Of a stretch of 64,000 nucleotides of DNA, positions 38,161 through 64,000 are shown in pieces. This DNA is from Onchocerca volvulus (Eukaryota; Nematoda; Chromadorea; Rhabditida; Onchocercidae), in contig HG738140.1 of the NCBI GenBank assembly GCA_000499405.2, forward strand, positions 15,825,097-15,889,096. Reading direction: 5' to 3'. The position numbers were made by a program, and so were the translations under genes. The notes beneath the pieces were generated by a model that worked only from the letters and a program-made list of their open reading frames with translations, did no database searches and was not told the origin of the DNA. The number at the start of each line of letters is the position of its first letter. Within the stretch, counting starts at the first letter, position 1.

Positions 38161-40745
38161 TTAATTTAATAATACATATAAGTGTACATTATTTTTTGTT
38201 GTTCCGTTGTCTTTACAGCTATAGAGATTGTCTAGTTTGCCAATTCTAGAACACGCAACATGTAATTGTCCATATGAGAAGCAATCTGTCTTTAGATTAA
38301 GAACGCAATTCCAAAGATTAACTTTGCGCTTTATTAATAGTGATTGTAAACGCCAATCGAATTGGAAATTTTGATCTCTCAAATTGGAATGGCATATCCA
38401 TTGGAATTATGAGGATTTGATAAATGAGGATATCTGCATCTTTCAATATCGAAATGGCGAACACGACGAAAACGATCTATATTTTAATCCGTATTCTCCA
38501 ACAGACAAGTTAGCTGTGGCACTATCGCTCTCTGAGGGAATGGTGGAAGATGATGATGCGAGACAAGCAACAGATTCTGTCAAAATTATCGCTTCTGTGA
38601 CGTTGATCATTAATTTTTTTAATGCAAGCCGCGTGCTGCTGCAAAGTTTTGGCTGAATATTTTGCAACATGGTAATTGACATGCCGATTTTCAAAATGTG
38701 CGGCGCTATCCCTGACAAATCGAGTGAATTCAAAAATTCTAGTGAGAAATTAACCACTTCATCTGCTTTACAGCAGTCACAGACTTGCATATGACTCTCT
38801 CGTTTAGAATATTAGATTGAACAATATTTTTAAATTCCTAGACGTCTTTCTTTTTGGCTGCAAGAATAGTTCATTCATTTAGCCAATCGTCATTCTTATA
38901 ATTGATTTGAATATTGGGAAGTACTTTTTCGATCAGTTCTTATTTTGACGTCACTAAATTGCAGAAGTTATGAGGCAATGAAGCTCGCCCTGAGGTCAGT
39001 CAACCGGCACCTTTCCGTTCTCAATTTTCAGCAAATGATGTGAGGATATTCTAGCTGATCAATTATTTTATAGCTGGACACGCATATTTATAGCTAATTT
39101 TAACGTCTTCAACTGTCGCAAAAAAGTAGAATATTTCAGGCAAGCATTTATTTCATCCACTGGTGTCGATTGAGGAATTACCTAGTAATGTTTGTCTGTA
39201 ATCTCCTGCAAGCAATATTAATGCGTCCTCAAACGGTCTGATGTTCCATGCAAATCTTGCAATGATCGATCAAAAGTCTCGAGCGATTTTTTGTGCACCA
39301 TTGTACATTCATCGCAGACAATAAGTTTGCATTTTTGCATACTTTTCCCATATTGTAGATATTCCAGATGATGCCATTTTGGAATCGACAGAATCAATTT
39401 GATTAGGAATATTTTGCCTCCTGGCGCATGTAAAAAAGAAGATTTCTTCAATCCCCTTATTGACAGTTTGCATTATTTGATCTTTTTGTTCAAGAGTTAG
39501 CATGGAAATATTCGATTGCACATTCGAAAAAAGATTAGCTGTGTTGTAATTTTGTTCACGACGCAATTCTACGTCGAAAAAAGTAGCAAAAGATCGATTC
39601 GATGTTGGATTCTAAATTTCTAAATTCTAAGCTAAGTTGAAAACATTCCCAATTGATTAAGAACTTTGTTCGCCATTTCTAACCACAAGCTTCATTGCTA
39701 GCTTGTTACTATCGATTTCGTCGATACGTCGATATTTAATGCCGCATTCCTATTACTTCTTTCTGATTACACGCCAAAAACTACCATGTCTTTATCTTTA
39801 TTCACGTAATTACAAATGTATTTGATCGATTTTACGGAGTAACAGTATTCCACGTTTATGTGCGCTTTATATGTTTTCAGTAGCAAAGGCGAATATTGAA
39901 TAACGCACTGTTATCTACTTTCGATGTTACCATTCCGCATTTTTATGGTTGCTAATTTACTACCGTCTTCTGCTAATCTTCTTCTGTATAAAGAATATCC
40001 ATTTTTTTCTTTAACTGTGTTGGATACTGCGTTTATTCAAACCCACTAAATTGTTTTTTCGTGAAGAAGCTGTTGCAGTTAGGAAACGATGGATTTTTTT
40101 ATGTTGGTATAAATTCGACATTGCATCCAATTCTTCATCTTTATCATCGATGAAGTACATTTTAAGAATTCAAGTTGACCATTTGGGAATGGAGGAAGAA
40201 AGCTGATTTTTATGATAAATTTGTTCTTTCATTTTGAAAGGTGGAATGAATTGAATTTTTACAATTTCTGCGTCGGACGACGTCATTTGGAAACATGAGT
40301 TGTTATTGAAATTAGATAGAAAATGCTTTGATTCGACAACATATTCGGCAAACAAAGTTTTTTAATGGCTCTGGCGATTTTCCAAGCTGAGGCAGTTAAT
40401 TTTTTGGTGACGGAACACATTCTTCTCATTTCATCATTAAATTTCAGAAACTTGCAATTAGAACGTACTTCAGTGGGGGTTCAAACCGTAATCATCAGCC
40501 CGATTGTACCGAAATGCCTTGCGATTGTAATCACATGATTACTGAGCACCAGTCGTGCTTGAATCTGATCTGCTGTTTCTCTTCAACGCCTTTCAGCCAT
40601 TCTCAGTCATGTTCGCAATCGTGCGTCCTAAGTCTGACTGCACGTCGTTCTGCTCGCATTTGAACCATTTTTTATTTTAATCGTCTTATTTTCTCCGCTT
40701 TGCGAGCACAACAACCAATGTCAGAACTTTTGCGAGACATTATTT
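38161..40745 (-). pseudogene. Broken Helitron Rep/helicase gene
   Basis: The minus strand carries, in the right order, remnants of one Helitron replicase-helicase. An N-terminal MSRKSSDIG basic segment starts near 40742. MFAEYVVESKHFLSNFNNN and QIYHK follow (40355-40170), then NGYSLYRRR and KTYKAHINVEYC...KYVNK (about 40010-39775) of the Helitron-like N domain. Next are LRREQNY...MLTLEQKDQIMQTVN (about 39570-39460), FLHAPGGKIFLI (degenerate Walker A, about 39430), and CDECTMVHKKSLETFDRSL (Walker B, about 39320). ALILLAGDYRQTL (about 39220), FLNSLDLSGIAPHILKIGM (about 38730) and [15 protein letters not shown] (about 38260) end the series. Stops and shifts interrupt it, the region that should hold the HUH Rep catalytic tyrosines is deleted or unrecognisable, and the GKT of Walker A is damaged. 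It cannot make an active protein. Helitrons are rolling-circle DNA transposons; intact ORFs exceed 1,300 residues. Confidence 0.88.
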
Positions 40746-41336
40746 TGATGAAATAAAGCAAGTTGATTACACTCAAACTATCTTCGAAATTATTTGAGAA
40801 TATTCAAGAAAATTGATCCCTAGATTATTCTTTCTTTTGTCACTTGTAGAGAAGAATAGAATTCCTCAATTGTCAATTTGCTATTATTATTGCTCTAACC
40901 TGTGTCTTTATAATATAGATTGTAATATAATCGCTTTTTCGGTGGAGAAACTTCGAGTTGAATTGTCTGTTGAGCTCGAATTGCTGCCGACTTAAATTGA
41001 TCCTTTCTTGATCTCCAATATGTTGCTTTATGGTTGATTGATCTCACTTTTTATATCTATTAATTGGAGCGTTCTGCTGGAAAACATATTTATTCTTATG
41101 AAGACATTAAAAAAAGTAGAAAATATCAAAAATCAAATGTTAAAAAGATTACATCAAAAAGTACGTATATGAAAAAACACGTCTATTTAAATGCAACGTG
41201 GTTCAAATTTTCCAAATCGATTGGCGAAGAATTTGAAACATTATATGGTAACAATGTTTTTACATTATATTTTTATTTAAATAAATTTATTTATTTCTTT
41301 TTGTTTATTATTATTATTTATTTGTGCTTTTTTCAG

Positions 41337-42790
41337 CTTCATGTGTGCACCAAATTATTTACCATATTCAAATGGTGGAATTATCTGTGGACTAACAATG
41401 TAAGCTATCCTAAACCATGATTAAAGTCGTCAACCAGAACAATAATTAGAAATTAGAATTAGTTCAACTACAATTTAAGAATTTATTATTATAAAATTTT
41501 TATTTATTGTCATAATATTTTTGCTTGCAATATTATCATCATTATAAAGTTTTTCTCGTAGAAATGAAGAATAATTACTAATTTATTAATTATTGTTACA
41601 AAAATATGTATTATTATCATCTAGTACATAAATGAATAATCAACCGAAAATGTCTAGTGGCTCAGTTTGTCATGCACTTTCTTTTTCTTGAGTTTCTGTT
41701 CCGGATTATGGTGCTTAATAGTTTACTCATCATATTTATTTATTTATGTTAAGCTTTTGTTCAAGATTATGATGTCTGTTGGTTTTAAAAATCTCTCTTT
41801 AGCCGAAAATTTTATTCGGAATTAGAATTTTCAAATTTCTACAATTTTTCATTGTATATATTTGTCAGAAAAACTATAAACTTTGAGATTATTTTTTATT
41901 GCAGATGTCCTGATGAATCAATTTTTCATTATTATTACTGTTGCTACGGGTTACTAGGTGCTTGTTGTTTTTATCTAAGGACGTGGCTTATGTAAGTTTT
42001 TTTCAAACGAAAGTATTTTTATTAAATTGAAAAAAATCTTTCAATTATTATTCATAATACAAGACATTAAACTGCAGAATAAAATCAGAATAATTTATAT
42101 AGATTGTTTGCATAATTTATTGCATTTGCATGCAAACACGCAATACATGCAGTCATATTTCATTCATGTTGAATAATATGGCATTCTTCTTTAATAATGC
42201 AATGATTGTTTGCTTGTAGCATAGAATTCCATTATCAGTAAAATCAATAGATAGTTCTAGCAGGAATAGAGATGGAAGATTACAACAGAGATTTTTGAAT
42301 TAAAAAAAAAAATCGATCAGAAATTTCTGCAAATTAAGCAAATTAACGAAAAGAAATGAAATTATATAAATATATGGAAAAAACGATGCGAAAATATGAA
42401 ATATTTGAAAATATTATAAAATCGATTGACTGGTTTATTGATCATTGATCAATCGATTGGCTGATCGATTGACTGATTATTCAATCAATTGATTGGTTAG
42501 AAATTAAATTTATTGCTAATTTGCTGATTATTACTATATATGCAAATAATAACTGCTTAAATGTATGATAAATTAACTAGTAGCTAAGTTTTAGAATTTT
42601 ATTGATGGTAATCAGTCTTTCGTTGATCCTTTGTGGTGTCGCCGCGGCTATTGCGGCTTTTTCAAGAAATCGTCAGCGACGCTTACCAACGATGGATACT
42701 ACTACTAATACCGAATATGATATTCATTACCGTCCACCACGTGAACATACCGTTTATTACACGGATCATAGCAGGGATCGAAGCCTTTAA
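41337..42790 (+). CDS. Small Cys-rich single-pass membrane protein (STMC6/CYYR1-like)
   Basis: Exons 41337-41399, 41905-41991 and 42595-42790 join in phase (GTAAGC and GTAAGT donors, TTTCAG/TTGCAG/TTTTAG acceptors). With the ATG at 41341, four bases after an acceptor, the product is 113 residues. It begins with a short Cys-rich part, CAPNY...GGIICGLTICPDES and YYYCCYGLLGACCFYL, then one membrane helix (about LIILLMVISLSLILCGVAAA). A basic stop-transfer patch RNRQRR precedes a Tyr/Pro/Thr-rich tail (YRPPREHTVYY). CC-x(4-5)-CC directly before a single helix and a short PY-type tail resembles the single-transmembrane, six-cysteine group (Shisa, WBP1/VOPP1, CYYR1), adaptors that often bind WW-domain ubiquitin ligases. 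The match is by architecture, not by clear sequence identity. No signal peptide is seen, so either an upstream exon was missed or the ATG follows a trans-spliced leader. An upstream frame from 41064 cannot be joined in phase. Confidence 0.55.
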
Positions 42791-45700
42791 TTTTAATTTT
42801 GCGATTTCTATTATTTACTATTGTTATCACAAATTGTTCGAATCGATTTTCACATTTTAAATATATCTCATCCATCAGTCTTTATTTAAACAAGTTCTAA
42901 CATGATAAAGACTAGATGAAATTCGAATTTTGAAATGAAATTCAAAATAGATGCAATCAAGGAAAACTTGCAGTTCATTATTTTCAGAAACAAATCTGCA
43001 TCCTGAACTTTCTTTCAATTATATTTAAACGAAAAAAAATTCCAAATTATTTTGAAGAATGGATTTTTTTCTCAACAGCAGTTCAGTTTAAATTTCACGA
43101 CAGGATGAAATAAGCGAAAATTTCGGATGCCAAAGTTCTGGAGGCAGAAATGAAAACAAAATTTTTTTCAAACAAAAAAAAATGAGAAAAAATGTTTTTT
43201 CATATAAAGAAAACAAAATATTTTAAAAAATAATGATGAAATTCTAACGAAACGAAGTGATAAGGAAAATGATCTAATAAAAAAAAAAAAAAAAAAAAGG
43301 ATTTTTTTTCAGTGCTTGCCAGATTGTTATTTTTAAACTTGATAACAAATAAAATTTTATTAGTAATAAATCACATATGACAGTAATTAGCAGTACCCAG
43401 AAAAACCAGATAATTGATCAAAGGAAAAAAAGAAAGGGAAAATTTTTAGAATGAAAATGAGAAACACATAATTCGGGCAGCAAAAATTTACTAAGTAATA
43501 TGAGGATAATGCTGCAAGAAGTAAAGAAAAATGGAATAAAAAAAGAACTTAAAACTTAGATTTCACATATCATAAATATATATGACAAGTGATAATTGAT
43601 TATAATTTAAGAAATAATGTCATGCTAATATTTTTAAGATTAAATAATGCATTAGAACGACAGACAGGGACAAAAAAAAAAAAAGTTGGAATAAAAGAGA
43701 AAAAAAATTCGAACAATTAATCTTAGAAAAGAAAACGAAAAGAAATAATTTGACGATAAAAAAAAAACAGTCTGACTTCAATTTCAATTCAAGATTCGAA
43801 TTCGAGTTTGAATTATGATACATAAATTTTTTTTGGTTTATTTTTATAATGTTTTTAATACAATAACTAATGCGTTAATTTTATCGTGTTCATTTTAAAA
43901 TGAAGAAAAAAGAAAAGTATAAAGATGAAATAAAATTTAGATCGATTTTTTTCGTTCCATTTTCCGTTCTTTTCAATATTGCTTTTGCTCTTCGTCAGCA
44001 TTCTTTTGGCTTACCATATGCACAACGATTACTGTCTTTTTCTTCTTCTCTGAAATATAAAATTTATTAAAATCTTATGAAAAATTTTTAATTAATACAA
44101 CACATATATAACAAATAAGCAGTAATGACAGATTGATAATTGTGCGAATTCATATCAAAATTTGAGATTCATTCTTTGTTATTCAACAATTAAACTCAAA
44201 TTTTAAAAGCTTTGTAATTTAAATATGTGCATGAATTGAAGATAATTATAAATCTTTCAAAATAATTCGAATATTTTTTGATTTAAAGAAAAAAGAGGTG
44301 AAAATTACTATTTTGCAATTAATTGCTAATAAAAATAATACAATTGTAATAGAGACTTTGAAACATCAGCAAACATTTTCAACGCAATTTTTGTAATCTT
44401 TTTGACCTCAACATTTCTTTAATTTTTTTTTTCTGTTTTTATATTTTTTCAAACAATTAATTCATTGTTGAATGATAAAAATGAAAAATTTCTCAAAAAT
44501 TTCTATCATATCATATTAGATAAATCGCACAATCATCATTCTGAACTTTTTTTTTCAATTTTTTTTATCCCTTTTTATTTTTTGATATTAATAATAAATA
44601 CAATAAAAGTAAAATAAATCAAGTGAAATATTATGCGTATAGTTGTCTAATTCAAAGAGAGAATTTTGTTAAAAATGAAACTTTTGCTATGAAAAATACA
44701 GAAAGTTAGGATGGTCATTATTATTATTATTATTGCCACTGTCACTATTACTATTATTAATAATTACAACTGATAAATTTTCAATGTTTAATGCATAAAA
44801 TAAGGGTATATATTAGTCGATTTAAGTATGATAATTTAAGATCATTAAAAAACATTAAAATTAAAGCCTAAATTTTATTTCAGGACTTATTAGATTCTTA
44901 TATATCTTAATTTTTTTTTGTAATTAAATGGAAATTAATAAAAATTAGTAAAAATGGTACTAATTGTTAGCTGCATTTTAAAAATTTAACATTTCAAAAC
45001 TTTCATTAGATTCGATCAACTGGTTAGAAAAGAAGATGAAACTATTAAAAAAAAATGCGGTCAATAACATATATACATATATATTGTAAAGTTTAAAGGA
45101 AAAAAGAAATGGAGAAGGTGGTTGAAATTGTTAAGGAGTTTGGCCTGATTTTGATAATTATTAAAAGAAAAAAGGAATAATGGAAATGGGGAAAAAAGTT
45201 GCAGAGGATGATAAACTTGTTTTGGTACCTAGACTTGATATAAAATTTTAACCTTTATCAATTGATGATAATTTTGTTGATATGCGAAAATTACATTAAA
45301 ATTAAAAAACATACTTGGAAAAAATTGAAAGAAAAAAATAAATAATAAAAAAATTTGAATTTTAAAGCAAAAAAAAGATAACTTTTAGAAAAACTTTTCT
45401 TTTTTGCTTTGCAAAAAAAATTAAAAAAGCAAAGTAAAGTGAAAGAGCAAAAGGTAAGCACAATAAGGAAGAAAAGTAAAAATTAGAAAAGCCAAGCTGT
45501 AAAAGACGTTATTTGAAGCTTTTAATTATTCAAACCATTTATCTTTATTGAATGATTGATGATAAGCCATCAAATCAAATCATTATTGCTGTTGCGATCA
45601 CAAAATGATTCGATTCACCAGAATATCATTTATTTAGGTTGTTGTTCAATGGCTAGCCAAAAATAATCAACAATAAACGCCATCAAGCGCGAATATTTTT

Positions 45701-47110
45701 TCTTTTTCGAGAATTTTATTGATAGAATTTGTATTTATATTTAAGTGCTTAATAGATATTAATTAATTAATTAATCAATCAATTAAAGTCAAAAATCATC
45801 AATGATTTATTCAGCAATGTTCGTCAAATGATTAAAAAATGATTTGTTGGAAAATTTGCCATGATGAAACATAACTTTTCGAAGATTTTATTTATAAAAA
45901 AAAAAAAAAAATGATTCGTACAGGATAATGCGAATTTTCAATTAATGAAATGGTATTCTGAAGTACAACAAAAACTTTCCGATATAGAAATAATTATTCA
46001 AAAATTTCTCCTTTCACCGAAACTGATTTAAAATGTTTCTATTTAGAATTTCTAACCTACTCGTAAGGGCAAAGACAGAGAAAAAGAAATGAAAGAAGAA
46101 AGTAGAAAGAAAACAAATTTTTCTTTTTTTTTTTTTTAAATTGAAAATCGGAAAATTCTGAAAAAACATCAATTATGATTAAATGTACTAGTATTTTATT
46201 CGATGGTGCCAAAACTCACTCCTACTAGAAAATTGATATGAACTATTTCAATTTTTGCAGTATGTCGCAGGGAATATGACAACAATACAAATTTATTTTT
46301 TTCATTTGGTAAAGGAAATAAAATTTTTATAAAAGTTCATATATCATCATACAATTATCCTTAAAATTCATCTTTCGGATAAAATTTGCTGCGCTATTTT
46401 AAATAAAACATTGATTATTTTAGGAAAACGTCCTTTTTTTTTTTTTTTTTTTCATAATTCTAACAGATCATAAAAAATCTTGAATTTAAAAAGGATTGCC
46501 ATTATATTTTTGATTTCTTTTTAAATTAAAAAAAAAAGAAAATTGAAAGATTTATATTTTTTTTAAACATCCTCATATACTATTTCCACATGCAAATCAG
46601 TTCTCATCATTTAAAATTAAATATTTAAACCCGAAATCCAAAGATAATCAGTATCTAAAATGCAATTTTTCGTATATTCAACCATAATAGGCTTTCATGT
46701 ATTGATGAATATTTGAATGGAATAATGGGAAATACTGAGTGATAATAATAATAGGTAATATTCAGTAATAATTAATACTATTTAATGATTTTCAAGAAGA
46801 AATTAGCGAAAAGTGTCGAATGGAAGAGTTTATGGATATCAATTTACGAATAAATATAATGTTATAATGAAATGACAAGCAATAATAGTCCAAAGACAAT
46901 TGCGCATACGAAATTATGCGATGTGTGACGGTCACACATTTATATCATGTAGCTCATGTGAAATATTGATGTGACAGTTGCGCATCTTAGCAGCAGGACG
47001 AGAAAAAATGACGAAAAGCCACAAAAAAAAAGAAAGAAAAAACGAATTTTAACGAAAATTGTATGTAAAATGAGTCGTTTATAACGATAAATTTCTTTTA
47101 ATTTACTGAA

Positions 47111-47145
<35 letters not shown>

Positions 47146-47226
47146 CAATAGAAGGAAAGATAAAAATTTTTTCATTTTTAAAAATTTCAAAAAAAAAAAA
47201 AGGGAAAAAAATTAAATGAAAAGAGA
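42791..47226. other. Intergenic between convergent genes
   Basis: About 4.4 kb between the + strand membrane protein and the - strand rootletin gene, so it holds two 3' ends and no expected promoter. It is rich in A and T homopolymers (43282-43299, 46439-46452, A32 at 47113-47144). At 42420-42500 just upstream, TCGATTGACTG/TGATCAATCGATTGG words repeat. On the minus strand at about 44053-43990 an AG-flanked open stretch could be a terminal exon (frames ending GKPKEC or DEEQKQY then stop), but no partner exon was found. No RNA gene recognised. Confidence 0.5.
46921..46939. other. 19-bp inverted repeat
   Basis: ATGTGTGAC, one central G, then GTCACACAT: a perfect inverted repeat with 9-bp arms and a 1-base centre. 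It lies about 340 bases past the rootletin stop codon. It could be a protein-binding dyad or chance; no binding family is claimed. Confidence 0.8.
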
Positions 47227-47252
47227 AGAATATTGATTTAAATCAATATTCT
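47227..47252. other. Perfect 26-bp palindrome just past the rootletin stop codon
   Basis: A 26-base perfect palindrome with centre TTTAAA and arms AGAATATTGAT/ATCAATATTCT begins 27 bases after the stop codon at 47279-47281 on the minus strand. In the transcript it would form a hairpin of up to 13 A/U-rich pairs in the 3' UTR, less any loop. It could affect 3'-end processing or stability; this is inference. Confidence 0.85.
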
Positions 47253-47278
47253 GTGGTTTCTTGTTACTATTATACTTA

Positions 47279-63875
<16,597 letters not shown>

Positions 63876-64000
63876 CTACTTCAAAATCAAACAACAACAA
63901 TCTTTTTGGCTTCCCTCTTTTCCGGTTGAATACCGGATTTGAATATGTCATTACATTTGCGTTGAATATATGATAATATCTAACTTTCTAAGCTAAAGCA

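Noticed and set aside
38384..38656. Plus-strand 90-codon frame
   Set aside because: It is the antisense shadow of the Helitron helicase segment on the minus strand.
41064..41420. 118-codon frame overlapping the first exon of the Cys-rich membrane protein
   Set aside because: Its extension runs through AT-rich intron sequence in a different frame from the Cys-rich exons, and the donor near 41250 leaves the wrong phase.

Overview
This is an AT-rich window (roughly 70% A+T by eye) from a nematode nuclear genome. It holds multi-exon genes with introns of about 60 to 1,700 bases, pyrimidine-rich TTTCAG/TTTTAG acceptors, metazoan protein families, and a perfect array of the nematode telomere hexamer TTAGGC. 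A clade III (filarial-type) parasite is a reasonable guess from base composition and intron style, but nothing here proves the species. Gene models were built by joining homologous exons at GT/AG sites. Codon phase is continuous across every junction called in the five large genes.

Layout. 405-2121 (-): palmitoyl-protein thioesterase 1, lacking only its C-terminal exon(s), which lie off the left edge. 4028-8264 (-): an 11-exon SLC22/sugar-porter-like MFS transporter. 8265-14195: mostly non-coding, with a small two-exon CCHC zinc-finger candidate (11578-12294) and a triplicated 39-bp repeat. 14196-20566 (-): a 13-exon BPI/LBP/CETP-like lipid-binding protein with a lysine-rich insert and a Helitron-like 5' end in one intron. 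20567-28040: gene-poor, with one small candidate secreted ORF (24634-24810). 28041-35740 (+): a 13-exon SLC12A8-type cation-chloride-cotransporter-family protein whose last intron holds a decayed Helitron helicase on the opposite strand. 37420-41060: Helitron debris, including a head-to-tail terminal junction and a broken Rep/helicase gene. 41337-42790 (+): a short cysteine-rich single-pass membrane protein. 42791-47278: non-coding. 47279 to the right edge (-): a rootletin-like coiled-coil protein in at least 35 exons, with 23 perfect telomeric hexamers in one intron.

The genes do not form an operon or a shared pathway. They are a lysosomal hydrolase, two solute carriers, a secreted lipid-binding protein, a small membrane protein and a ciliary structural protein. 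I did not find a convincing new multi-gene system. The most unusual items are the intronic telomere array, the Helitron junction, the BPI-like gene whose signal exon lacks an in-frame ATG, the small CCHC zinc-finger and Cys-rich membrane proteins, and a perfect 26-bp palindrome just past the rootletin stop codon.
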